From: Sedimenticola sp.
Lineage (GTDB): Bacteria; Pseudomonadota; Gammaproteobacteria; Chromatiales; Chromatiaceae
Length of the DNA: 32,740 nt
NCBI GenBank assembly: GCA_026196795.1
Contig: JAPHUE010000136.1
Span: 1 to 32,740, forward strand
Reading direction: 5' to 3'
The notes under the pieces are model-generated. The model did no database searches. It saw nothing but the letters and a program-made list of their open reading frames with translations, and was not told the DNA's origin. The translations under genes and the position numbers were made by a program. Below, piece after piece: positions 18,836 through 27,604 of this stretch; the stretch's first letter is position 1; each line of letters begins with the position of its first letter.

Positions 18836-19162
18836 CTATGAGAGATCGGCATCTGGATCGATCAGTAGCTCAAATGCGGCGTTTAACGCCTCGGCTTCAC
18901 GGGTTTCTGCAATTGTCCGCAGTTGCATGTGGTGTTCGTCATAGCGTTTTTTTAATTCGCTGTTGGTCTGGATGGCGCGCTGTTCGGCCTTTTCAATGAA
19001 GGCGTTATGCAGTTCCGGTATGCGGGCCTCGAAACGCTCCTCTTCAGCATGGGCTTCATGTAGTGCCCCCTGGATGATACGTTCCCGTTCCTCATCAGCC
19101 TGAAGTACGATGGTTTCAGCCTTTTTTTCGGCATCCAGTAAGCGCTGTAGTGTCTCGTCCAT
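18836..19162 (-). CDS. V/A-type ATPase peripheral stalk subunit G/H-like
   Basis: 108 aa helical, charged ORF 'LLDAEKKAETIVLQADEERERIIQGALHEAHAEEERF' heading the ATPase operon. Confidence 0.7.
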   Translation of the reverse strand: MDETLQRLLDAEKKAETIVLQADEERERIIQGALHEAHAEEERFEARIPELHNAFIEKAEQRAIQTNSELKKRYDEHHMQLRTIAETREAEALNAAFELLIDPDADLS

Positions 19163-19368
19163 AGGGCTCCCCTTGATCTGGTTGTTAGTTTAGCAATTAA
19201 CAAAGTACTTATTATTGCGGCAGATCAGATATACGTTCTATTTTTTCACTTTTGCACACAGAATAGACGCTATCATTCGGCCTTTTCATGTTTGCTGAAG
19301 CATTCATTAGAGTGGGGCTGCAACTTATTCACTGGACTGATGTCGGATGTAGTGGCTTCTGTATGATA

Positions 19369-19384
19369 TCCCTGATTTCAGGGA
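19369..19384. promoter_or_regulatory. Short inverted repeat TCCCTGA-TT-TCAGGGA
   Basis: 7-bp perfect arms, 2-bp spacer, in the divergent region between the ATPase operon and the cytochrome cluster. Confidence 0.4.
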
Positions 19385-19456
19385 GCAGAACGTGGTACTT
19401 ATCGATCCTTGATTATACTTGACAGTAGTTCATAAAGAGGCGATTGTCTGGCTTAT

Positions 19457-19828
19457 ATGCGGCAATTCATGAACAGGCGGTTCTTAGTGATACTGGCGAT
19501 ACTCGTCAGTCTGCTTCCGTTCGGATTCAGTTTTGGCCTCACAACGGTTATCGGTGATAACCATACCGCTTCATCATCACATATGCGCATGATGGGATGC
19601 GATGATATTTCGCATGACAGTGGTTGTGTCGAAATGTCTGCAGAAACCCCACTACATGATGACTGCTGTAGCGACCATTGTGATTCATCATTTGGTTCAC
19701 AGCTCTGCGTGGGAAATGAGTACACTTTTGAGCTTCCCACGGGACATCTGTTTCAGACTTATTTCAGCGCAGGGATTTCTGGCCCGGTTCCATCCACACT
19801 GTTGCGACCCCCTCAGCTACACGCCTAA
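19457..19828 (+). CDS. Small exported Cys/His/Met-rich protein, possible metal-binding (CopL/DUF2946-like organisation)
   Basis: N-terminal hydrophobic segment 'RFLVILAILVSLLPFGFSFG', then 'SSSHMRMMGCDDISHDSGCVEM...HDDCCSDHCD...QLCV', C-terminal 'LLRPPQLHA'. Confidence 0.6.
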   Translation: MRQFMNRRFLVILAILVSLLPFGFSFGLTTVIGDNHTASSSHMRMMGCDDISHDSGCVEMSAETPLHDDCCSDHCDSSFGSQLCVGNEYTFELPTGHLFQTYFSAGISGPVPSTLLRPPQLHA

Positions 19829-19908
19829 AAGTTTTTTACTTTTCCTCTATTAGCCATTTTGGTTAAGTCGATTGATCTGGTCTATGACCAATTAATGGAG
19901 CGTGTGTT

Positions 19909-20397
19909 TTGAAATCTAATTTACTTATGCTGGGTTTACTCTCCCTGCTACTAGTGGCCTGTTCAGATGATCAGGCAACGGCATCGAATACCACAACAAC
20001 AAAAGCAGCGGCACAAGCATCAGCAGCACCTGCGAAGAACTGGTATCGATTCGAACAGGTCAGTGCCGGTGGCCGTATCTACCAAGAAAATTGTGCCGCC
20101 TGTCATGGCAAGCGGGGTGAGGGTGCCGAAAACTGGCGTAAGGCGGGGCCCGATGGTAAATATCCCGCGCCTCCGCTGAATGGTTCAGGACATGCCTGGC
20201 ACCATCCGCTCAATATTCTCTTTCATACCATCAAGAACGGTTCGCCCGGTGGACAGGGCGATATGCCTGCCTGGGGTGAAAAACTAAGTGATGAGGAGAT
20301 TATCTCGGTCATTGCCTGGTTCCAGTCGAAGTGGCCAAGAGAGATCTATCAGAGCTGGGTGCAGCGTGATGTGGCGGCAAGAGCAAATAAAGGTTAA
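19909..20397 (+). CDS. Monoheme cytochrome c, probable lipoprotein
   Basis: Lipobox-like 'LLSLLLVACSDD'; heme motif 'NCAACHGKRGEG'; distal Met 'GDMPAWGEKLSDEEIISVIAWFQSKWP'. Confidence 0.88.
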   Translation: MKSNLLMLGLLSLLLVACSDDQATASNTTTTKAAAQASAAPAKNWYRFEQVSAGGRIYQENCAACHGKRGEGAENWRKAGPDGKYPAPPLNGSGHAWHHPLNILFHTIKNGSPGGQGDMPAWGEKLSDEEIISVIAWFQSKWPREIYQSWVQRDVAARANKG

Positions 20398-20401
20398 TGC
20401 G

Positions 20402-20857
20402 ATGAAAAAAGGCGGCATGCTGGCTGTGATTATTCTGGCAGGTGCCGTGCTGTTCATCTTTGCCGGGGGTATACGTTGGTTGCCTTGGTTTGGAGGCATG
20501 ACAAGTCATCATAAAGGGATGATGAGTCGGCTGCCGGATAGCTATGCAGGACAAACCAATCCCCTCCGGGCTACCACTGCTGTTCTTGAGAAAGGATTAG
20601 AGCACTACAAGAGTTACTGCCTTGGTTGTCATGGTGTCAACGGTCGGGGAGATGGGCCGGCGGGTGCCGGGTTGATTCCCCCACCTGCCGATCTTGCTTT
20701 TGTCATGCGCATGCCGATGGCACGTGATGACTATCTTTACTGGAAGATCAGTGAAGGTGGGAGCTCCGTCGGCTCTGCCATGCCGGCCTTCAAAACAGTT
20801 CTTTCAGAGACAGACCGCTGGGCGCTTCTGAACTACCTGCGCAGCGGATTGAAATAG
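20402..20857 (+). CDS. Monoheme cytochrome c, membrane-anchored
   Basis: N-terminal TM, 'YCLGCHGVNGRGDGPAGAGL', 'SAMPAFKTVLSETDRWALLNYLRS'; ATG 20402 preferred over the longer ORF. Confidence 0.87.
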   Translation: MKKGGMLAVIILAGAVLFIFAGGIRWLPWFGGMTSHHKGMMSRLPDSYAGQTNPLRATTAVLEKGLEHYKSYCLGCHGVNGRGDGPAGAGLIPPPADLAFVMRMPMARDDYLYWKISEGGSSVGSAMPAFKTVLSETDRWALLNYLRSGLK

Positions 20858-20873
20858 AGATGTGAGGCTATAG

Positions 20874-21347
20874 ATGAACAAAATTAACAGACCCTATCCA
20901 TTCATATTACTTCTTGTTGTGCTGGCCTTAGCCATGATGCCGGTAGCACTGATGGCACATGGCAAGGCCACAGGTATTGTGAAAGAGCGAATGGAATTGA
21001 TGAAAAAGATTGGTAAGCAGATGCGCTCAATCAGCATTATGAAAAAAGGAAAAATCCCATTTAATGCGGAGAAAATTAGTAATCATGCCGAAACTATCAG
21101 CCACTCTTCCAGTAAGATTCCTGCGCTGTTCCCGGAGGGTAGTTTGCAAAAACCAACAGAGGCATTGCCCGCTATCTGGGAGCAGTGGGATCAGTTTTTA
21201 TACTTAACAGATCAGTTGAAACTTGAAGCAGTTGCTTTGCAGGAAGTGGCAAAGCAGGAAGATAAACAAGCCATACTTGTGCAGTTTGAAAAGCTCGGAA
21301 AGACGTGTAACGGATGCCATCAAGATTTCAGGGTTGAGGATGATTAA
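20874..21347 (+). CDS. Cytochrome c'-like (class II, C-terminal heme motif)
   Basis: Signal peptide-like N-terminus ending 'LMAHGKATGIVKERMELMKKIGKQM'; C-terminal 'LGKTCNGCHQDFRV'. Confidence 0.88.
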   Translation: MNKINRPYPFILLLVVLALAMMPVALMAHGKATGIVKERMELMKKIGKQMRSISIMKKGKIPFNAEKISNHAETISHSSSKIPALFPEGSLQKPTEALPAIWEQWDQFLYLTDQLKLEAVALQEVAKQEDKQAILVQFEKLGKTCNGCHQDFRVEDD

Positions 21348-21391
21348 GCCAGGATTACTATTGTCTTGATAAACCAACGTGAGGATAGCTA

Positions 21392-21772
21392 ATGAGCAGA
21401 GATCAGTTCATTAAGATGCGCGGGGCATGGGATACCCGTCACTGGATCAGTGTGCCAGGTCTCTCCCATCCGGCGGATGCCTTGCAGCTGGAAGCGTCAC
21501 TCTCAGCACTGCAGGGCATGAATCGGGTTGTCATTTATCCTGAGCAGCAAAGAATACGTGTTACCTATGATCAGACCCGACTGGATTATCAACATATACT
21601 CGAGCAGCTTGAGATGATTGGATTTCCCGCTTCAACAGGTTGGTGGTCTCTACGTAAAGCAGGCTGGTTCCAATATCTGGATCAGACGGCCCGGGAAAAT
21701 GCGCGAGCACCTGAGCCGCCTTGCTGTAGCAATCCCAAGGGAATAGGTGGTCGACATGAACGAAAAAAGTAA
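21392..21772 (+). CDS. Heavy-metal-associated (HMA)-like fold protein lacking the canonical CxxC
   Basis: 'WISVPGLSHPADALQLEASLSALQGMNRVVIYPEQQRIRVTYDQTRLDYQHILEQLEMIGFP' follows the beta-alpha-beta-beta-alpha-beta HMA pattern; C-terminal 'EPPCCSNPKG'. Confidence 0.6.
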   Translation: MSRDQFIKMRGAWDTRHWISVPGLSHPADALQLEASLSALQGMNRVVIYPEQQRIRVTYDQTRLDYQHILEQLEMIGFPASTGWWSLRKAGWFQYLDQTARENARAPEPPCCSNPKGIGGRHERKK

Positions 21773-21809
21773 TAACTGGAATGGTTAACCAAACGTACAG
21801 GTGGAATAG

Positions 21810-22223
21810 ATGACACGTCTAATCGTTATGTTGTTATTTCTATTGCAAGGTTATGCCGTCGTGGCTGCTACAGGACAACCTGCAACCCCAGATGAAATTT
21901 CAAAAGGCAGAACGCTGTATGAACGCTTCTGCCTCTCCTGTCATGGTGAGAACGGAGTGGGAGAATCGCCCATACCGAAATATATACGGGCGCCTGGTTA
22001 TCTCACCGCTATGCCATTAAATGAAACATCCCATGCATGGCATCATAGTGATGAGCAGTTGGTAGATACTATTTTAAACGGGCTTCAACGGACAAAAAGA
22101 ATGCCGTCCTGGAAAGGGGTGTTGAGTGAAGCAGAAGCGCGATCCGTGGTGGGTTATATCAAGAGTCTCTGGAGCTCCAGAATAATTGCTTGCCAGGGTC
22201 CCAGGCATATGAGCTGTATGTAG
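21810..22223 (+). CDS. Monoheme cytochrome c
   Basis: Signal peptide-like N-terminus; 'FCLSCHGENGVGES'; 'RMPSWKGVLSEAEARSVVGYIKSLW'. Confidence 0.87.
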   Translation: MTRLIVMLLFLLQGYAVVAATGQPATPDEISKGRTLYERFCLSCHGENGVGESPIPKYIRAPGYLTAMPLNETSHAWHHSDEQLVDTILNGLQRTKRMPSWKGVLSEAEARSVVGYIKSLWSSRIIACQGPRHMSCM

Positions 22224-22337
22224 TCTCTATACCGCTTTTTTACAGGTAAGCTGCATTGAGCTGGATCAATGTGTTTAGTGCTGGCAGCTCCTAAACTTCT
22301 CAATCTGTAAAAGATCCTGAGACAGTATAGGTGAAGC

Positions 22338-22772
22338 ATGTCTGTTCGATTATCTGAATTCAGCTGGAAGGCGCTATTGGCAGGCAGTATCACTATTATC
22401 CTGTTTGGGCTATTGATGCAGCTTGTCTTTGTGAGTTTTGCAGCTGGGCAGATGATCTTTGTTCAGCACTTTCCAGGCTGGGCAAATTCGACCATGACCG
22501 TTGTTTATATCCTTGGCCTGCTGTTGTTCCTGCTTACCATGGCGCTGGGCGGCTATATAACTGCGCGCATTGCAGCCCGTAGGATCATGCTGCATGGGGT
22601 TCTGGTTGCTGTGTTGGCTGGCGGTGTCTCTTTTGCACAATCACTCAGCGTCGGTGGGCTCACGCTGTTTGGCGCACTGTTTTTTATTCTTGGTATTCCT
22701 TTCACCCTGCTGGGGTGTTGGTTTTGGCGGAGACAATCAAAAACCACACCCAATAGTCCAGCCGCTTTGTAA
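22338..22772 (+). CDS. Four-TM membrane protein, possibly TIGR04086-like
   Basis: Hydrophobic segments throughout, 'ALGGYITARIAARRIMLHGVLVAVLAG'. Confidence 0.55.
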   Translation: MSVRLSEFSWKALLAGSITIILFGLLMQLVFVSFAAGQMIFVQHFPGWANSTMTVVYILGLLLFLLTMALGGYITARIAARRIMLHGVLVAVLAGGVSFAQSLSVGGLTLFGALFFILGIPFTLLGCWFWRRQSKTTPNSPAAL

Positions 22773-23158
22773 CAGGCTCCGTAATACCGGACAAACCTAT
22801 GTGAGAAGTTTTCAGCCTTTGAAAATACAGGGTTGTTTTTCTGCTATGTATTGCATCGGTTAGATCTGACACTTATATCCCAAAAGCCTCCCGAACTAAT
22901 CGAATAATGAAAAGTTGTTTGCAGCCCTCGCTTTTATCTGAACGCTCTTTTGCAATAAATAATTGTTAATCTTAGTCTCGGCTTCTTGTATTAGACCTTG
23001 TTAAATCAGCTTGCATTGGCTGTTATGGCTCCACTAGAGTAGACAGCTCGGTACGTTGTCTGTGGTAGGTATTAGCTGCAGGCCATACGGTGTTACTGGT
23101 AATCCAAAAGGACGGTAGAGAGTCGATCAATTGTCCCAATACTTGTAAGGAAATGGCT

Positions 23159-24346
23159 ATGAGCACAATGAAAGAGATTGTTGTATTAAGTGCAGTTCGC
23201 ACCGCTGTAGGTGGTTACGGCGGCAGTCTTAAGGATGTTGCACCAGGGGATTTGGCGGCGACAGCCATACGTGCGGCGGTTGAGCGTTCCGGTGTTACGC
23301 CTGCGGATGTCGGACACACCGTGCTTGGTCATGTCATTCACACCGAACCACGGGATATGTATATCTCCCGATATGCCTCCGTTACCGCTGGTCTGCCCGT
23401 TGAGACGCCAGCCTTCACATTGAACAGACTTTGCGGAAGTGGTCTGCAGGCTATTGTGTCGGCCGTTCAGCAGATTGAGACCGGTCACAGTGATGTAGCT
23501 GTAGCTGGTGGTGCTGAAGTGATGAGCCGTGCAGGCTACCTGACACCGAGTCTGCGCTGGGGTGCGCGCATGAGTGATGCCAAGATGGTAGACATGATGG
23601 TGGGTGCATTGACGGACCCGTTTGAAGGTATTCACATGGGCGTGACTGCAGAAAATATCGCTGAGAAATGGGGTATCACCCGGGAAGATCAGGATGCGTT
23701 GGCGGTAGAGTCACATCGTCGCGCGGCCCAGGCCTGGGAGAATAATCTATTTGCCGATCAGATTGTGCCGGTTGAACTCAAGACTCGTAAAGGCACCACG
23801 CTGTTTGAGCGCGATGAACACTTCCGTAGCGATATCACGCTGGAAGGCATGGCGAAACTGCGCGCTGTATTCAAAAAAGATGGCTCGGTAACGGCGGGAA
23901 ATGCATCGGGTCTCAATGACGCCGCTTCAGCTGTTGTCTTGGCTGCAGCTGAATACGCAGAAGCCAATGGTCTGAAGCCCCTGGCTCGACTGGTCGGTTA
24001 TTCACACGCTGGTTGTGAACCGGCTTATATGGGTATTGGCCCCGTTCCGGCAGTAAAGAAGTTGCTGGCAGACACGGGCCTAACCGTAGCCGATTTTGAT
24101 GTGCTGGAAGTGAATGAGGCATTTGCTGCCCAGGCCATCGCAGTATGTCGTGACCTGGATCTGCCGATGGATAAGACCAATCCGAATGGCAGTGGTATCT
24201 CGCTGGGTCATCCAATTGGTGCAACCGGTAGTATCGTGACCACCAAAGCGATTCACGAACTGCAGCGTACCGGTGGACGCTATGCGTTGGTTACCATGTG
24301 TATTGGCGGCGGACAGGGTATTGCGGCTGCATTTGAGCGTATCTGA
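23159..24346 (+). CDS. Acetyl-CoA C-acyltransferase / beta-ketothiolase (BktB-like)
   Basis: Thiolase motifs 'NRLCGSGLQAIVSAVQQI', 'NPNGSGISLGHPIGATG', 'VTMCIGGGQGIAAAFERI'; close in organisation to BktB. Confidence 0.93.
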   Translation: MSTMKEIVVLSAVRTAVGGYGGSLKDVAPGDLAATAIRAAVERSGVTPADVGHTVLGHVIHTEPRDMYISRYASVTAGLPVETPAFTLNRLCGSGLQAIVSAVQQIETGHSDVAVAGGAEVMSRAGYLTPSLRWGARMSDAKMVDMMVGALTDPFEGIHMGVTAENIAEKWGITREDQDALAVESHRRAAQAWENNLFADQIVPVELKTRKGTTLFERDEHFRSDITLEGMAKLRAVFKKDGSVTAGNASGLNDAASAVVLAAAEYAEANGLKPLARLVGYSHAGCEPAYMGIGPVPAVKKLLADTGLTVADFDVLEVNEAFAAQAIAVCRDLDLPMDKTNPNGSGISLGHPIGATGSIVTTKAIHELQRTGGRYALVTMCIGGGQGIAAAFERI

Positions 24347-24382
24347 TAAAGCATACTCTGCCAGATTGAACTGGCACTGAAC

Positions 24383-24421
24383 AAAAGGGCCTCTTCACAC
24401 TATGATGAAGAGGCCCTTTTT
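24383..24421 (+). terminator. Rho-independent terminator downstream of the thiolase
   Basis: AAAAGGGCCTCTTCA - loop - TGAAGAGGCCCTTTTT: GC-rich stem with T-run. Confidence 0.9.
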
Positions 24422-24494
24422 CTATGCTGCCTGTTTCTGCATTCAGCATAACCATCTACACTGAACAAAACAGATACTATCGACTCGGGGCGTT

Positions 24495-25127
24495 ATGGCA
24501 TTAATTGATCTGGGCAGCATTATCCACTGGATGGGTTTATTTGGGATCGCCGTGTTTGCTGTCTCCGGTGCACTTGAAGCGGCGCGGAAAGAGATGGATA
24601 TTCTCGGCTTTATGCTGATCGGTACGGTCACCGGTCTGGGTGGTGGTACGCTGCGCGATCTGCTGTTGGGGGCTGCGCCTGTTTACTGGGTACAGCAACC
24701 GCTGACGGTCACCATCTGTCTCGCGGCGGCGGTATTGACCTATTTTTTGGCGCCGCTACTGGCTTCCCGTTATCGTGCACTGATATGGATGGACGCTATT
24801 GGACTGGCAACTTTCAGTATCACGGGGACCTCTATCGCCCTCTCGCTTGGGTCGCCACCACTAATCGCGGTCTGTATGGGGGTGATGAGTGCCACCTTCG
24901 GCGGTATTATCCGGGATGTACTCTGTTCAGAATCCCTGGTACTCACCTCAAGGGAGCTCTATGTCACCACCGCAGCTGCGGGTGCCACCAGCTATCTGAT
25001 GCTACAGATGGCGGAAGTGGGGGATATCATTGCCACGCTGGGTGCATTTGCTATTGGATTTGGTCTGCGCGCGGCGGCCATTATCTTTGGGTTGAAACTA
25101 CCTAGGTATCAAATGCCAGGTAGATGA
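24495..25127 (+). CDS. Trimeric intracellular cation channel (TRIC)/YicG (UPF0126) family membrane protein
   Basis: Repeated glycine-rich hairpins 'GLGGGTLRDLLLGAAPVYWV' and 'ATFGGIIRDVLCSESLVL'. Confidence 0.9.
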   Translation: MALIDLGSIIHWMGLFGIAVFAVSGALEAARKEMDILGFMLIGTVTGLGGGTLRDLLLGAAPVYWVQQPLTVTICLAAAVLTYFLAPLLASRYRALIWMDAIGLATFSITGTSIALSLGSPPLIAVCMGVMSATFGGIIRDVLCSESLVLTSRELYVTTAAAGATSYLMLQMAEVGDIIATLGAFAIGFGLRAAAIIFGLKLPRYQMPGR

Positions 25128-25139
25128 TTTATCTGCTGT

Positions 25140-25493
25140 TTAGAGTAATCGTTTCGGCTCTTCATCGCCTAATTGATAGAGCTTTGCTGCGATTCCCATA
25201 CTGAATAGAGAGAAGTTTTCGATGTCTCCCCACTCATCGCCAGATCCCATCTCTTTTACCTGTTCATTGAGCAATACCCGAATGCGATAGCGTCCCTGGG
25301 TGCGCTGATCTGGTTGGTTTAGTTCGGCTGTGACATAGAGACTGGGTGTCTCTTCGCCCTCATCCAGCAGTGCCATGATGTAGCGGTATTCAGTTGGATC
25401 ATCGCTCTTGATATCACCCAGTATGTTCACCATAAAAGAGCCCAGCTGGTAACGTCTGAGTGGCATCGCGGTTTTGATATGGGGGGTTGTCAT
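25140..25493 (-). CDS. Hypothetical protein
   Basis: ORF with RBS GGGAG upstream of ATG 25493; no family recognised. Confidence 0.5.
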   Translation of the reverse strand: MTTPHIKTAMPLRRYQLGSFMVNILGDIKSDDPTEYRYIMALLDEGEETPSLYVTAELNQPDQRTQGRYRIRVLLNEQVKEMGSGDEWGDIENFSLFSMGIAAKLYQLGDEEPKRLL

Positions 25494-25708
25494 ACTTCGA
25501 CTCCCTTTATCTGATTTGAAAAGAGAGACATTATGAAACAAAGCAGGGCTGTTTGCATAGGTAGGGATAGTCCTGATTATTATCGGGTTTTTCTGGTCGA
25601 CGAAAGAATTGTCATGATATTCTGGTCTTATTAAGTAGGCCGGTTAAAGACCGGCGGTTTGGTGGCTGGCTAATAGAGGCGGCCTTATTGATTTACCGGG
25701 CAGTGATT

Positions 25709-26122
25709 ATGCTAACAAGAGTACACATTGGTTGGGTTTTAGTGCTGTTTATCTTAGCGCCGACCTGGGCCGTTGCTGAGCGTATTGAGGGGCGGCTGAA
25801 TGGGCTGGACTGTGCCTCCCATGGTGAAGTCTGTCCAACAGATAAAGAGGATCCCCATGTCCTGCTGGAGCGGGATTTTGTAGTTCAGACCGAAGATGGT
25901 CACTACTACTTTATTACTAATATGGATTGGCGGACCAAGTTGCAGTATGTCCTGTCGATGGTAAGAGTAGAGGGAAAACGCAGTGAGAAATTGATGGTTA
26001 TAGCCGCAGACGAGTTCTGGGTTAAAGATAACGATGGTGAGTATCAACTCAAATGGAGTCTCACCATGGCACGTGAAGCAGAAAAACAGCGCAAGTTAAA
26101 AGAGACGGGAAATTCCCGGTAA
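25709..26122 (+). CDS. Exported hypothetical protein
   Basis: Signal peptide 'VHIGWVLVLFILAPTWAVA'; precedes the TlpA-like gene by a short gap on the same strand. Confidence 0.6.
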   Translation: MLTRVHIGWVLVLFILAPTWAVAERIEGRLNGLDCASHGEVCPTDKEDPHVLLERDFVVQTEDGHYYFITNMDWRTKLQYVLSMVRVEGKRSEKLMVIAADEFWVKDNDGEYQLKWSLTMAREAEKQRKLKETGNSR

Positions 26123-26138
26123 ATCAAATTGGCAGGTT

Positions 26139-26774
26139 ATGGTGATATCCGGAAAACTATTTATTCTCAGCAAAGTTAAACGGATGGAGCTGTTCTGTTG
26201 GATTCGGCGATTAATCGGCTGCACATTACTACTGTTTGCAACGGTTATGACCGGTCATACCGATCCGTTGGCCGCCTACAAGATGCGCCACTATCAGTTG
26301 CAGGAAGTTGCAGATAGACCGCTGGCGCCCGCTTTCTCTCTTATGAATGTAACTGGGAAATCATCCCGACTGGAAGACTATCGAGGGCAGGTTGTTGTGA
26401 TTAATTTCTGGTCAACCTGGTGTGCCCCCTGTCGTAAGGAGATGCCATCGCTTGAGCGGGCATGGCAACAGTTGCAGTCAGACAATGTTGTGGTTTTGGG
26501 GATTGCCATTCAGGATGAACAGGCGATGGTGGTTCGCTTTATCGAAGAGAGCCGTATCACCTTTCCCATACTGCTTGATACGGAGGGTACGGTGGCGCAA
26601 TCCTGGCCCTTCTCGGGTATTCCTGCCACCTTTGTGCTGGATGCATCAGGTCGGATTATTTATCGCGCACTTGGATTGCGCGAATGGGATAGCGAGGCCA
26701 TATTACAAAAGGTGAGGGCGCTGGCTGGCGAAGATCAACAGATCAAGCCGTTCAGCGCCACAGACATTAAATAG
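26139..26774 (+). CDS. TlpA/ResA-like thiol-disulfide oxidoreductase
   Basis: 'VVVINFWSTWCAPCRKEMPSLERAWQQL' WCAPC active site, 'GIPATFVLDASGRI'; N-terminal hydrophobic segment. Confidence 0.9.
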   Translation: MVISGKLFILSKVKRMELFCWIRRLIGCTLLLFATVMTGHTDPLAAYKMRHYQLQEVADRPLAPAFSLMNVTGKSSRLEDYRGQVVVINFWSTWCAPCRKEMPSLERAWQQLQSDNVVVLGIAIQDEQAMVVRFIEESRITFPILLDTEGTVAQSWPFSGIPATFVLDASGRIIYRALGLREWDSEAILQKVRALAGEDQQIKPFSATDIK

Positions 26775-26777
26775 TCT

Positions 26778-27152
26778 TCAGGATTGGGGTTGCAGATACT
26801 GCTGTTCCAGGTACTTCATTATCTCGGTTGATTCATACATCCACTTTATTTCACCCTGTTCATCTTCGATTCTCAGACAGGGGACCTTTATCTCGCCACC
26901 ACCCTTCAATAGCTCGTCTCTGAACAGTGGATTACCCTTGGCATCCCGGGTTTCAATAGTGAGCGAGTGCTGCTTAAGAAAACGTCGAACCTTCACGCAG
27001 AACGGACAGGCCTTGAACTGATACAGAGCCAATCGTGCAGTCTGCTTATCCAGCTTTGATTGCTCATCGGCAGGACGTGTCACTCCCTTGGGCGAGGTAA
27101 GCGCATCAATGAGCAGAATGAGGCGTCCAAGAATCCAACGAATAATGGCCAT
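26778..27152 (-). CDS. Glutaredoxin / glutathione S-transferase N-terminal domain protein
   Basis: 'LALYQFKACPFCVKVRRFLKQHSLTIETRDAK' CPFC motif, 'KVPCLRIEDEQGEIKWMYESTEIMKYLEQ'. Confidence 0.85.
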   Translation of the reverse strand: MAIIRWILGRLILLIDALTSPKGVTRPADEQSKLDKQTARLALYQFKACPFCVKVRRFLKQHSLTIETRDAKGNPLFRDELLKGGGEIKVPCLRIEDEQGEIKWMYESTEIMKYLEQQYLQPQS

Positions 27153-27604
27153 GCAGTGACTCCGTACAGGTTTAAAAATCGGCTGCATCCTAACATGCCA
27201 CTCTCTGGATATTTACATGGAAATCTATGTGGTTAATTCGTTTGATGCCGGATTAAGCTGTTTGCAGTGTAGTTCCAATATGGCTGGGTGGTCATGGAAT
27301 GAGGTTAAATGAGGATTTCTGGATGTTTGATTCTACAGAGCAGGGTGGTGTTATAGTATGCTAAATAACGATCAATTGGGTGAGTCATTTACCTTTCAAT
27401 TGAAGCACTTAGGTAAAGTACGTGATAATCTTTAGAAACATGTAATTGTTTGTGACCTGTTACCTGTAATGGTCGCTATTTGAAGGGTGTGTTTTTTGTT
27501 GCTCTTCTATATTATTAAGAATAAAAGTTATTGCCAGGGAGGGTACTAAGGGCAGGGCTACTATGAGCGCTGCTTTTTAATATAGACGAGACAACATTTT
27601 GCCC

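Noticed and set aside
22773-23158. Long intergenic gap before the thiolase as a possible ncRNA or tRNA locus
   Set aside because: No cloverleaf, conserved RNA motif or terminator could be recognised by eye; only RNA-seq or Infernal could settle it.
23186-23635. 149-aa minus-strand ORF in the thiolase gene
   Set aside because: Shadow ORF; the plus-strand thiolase is unambiguous.
25636-25655. CCGGT-TAAAG-ACCGG hairpin upstream of the exported hypothetical gene
   Set aside because: Only a 5-bp stem; expected by chance in a window of this length.
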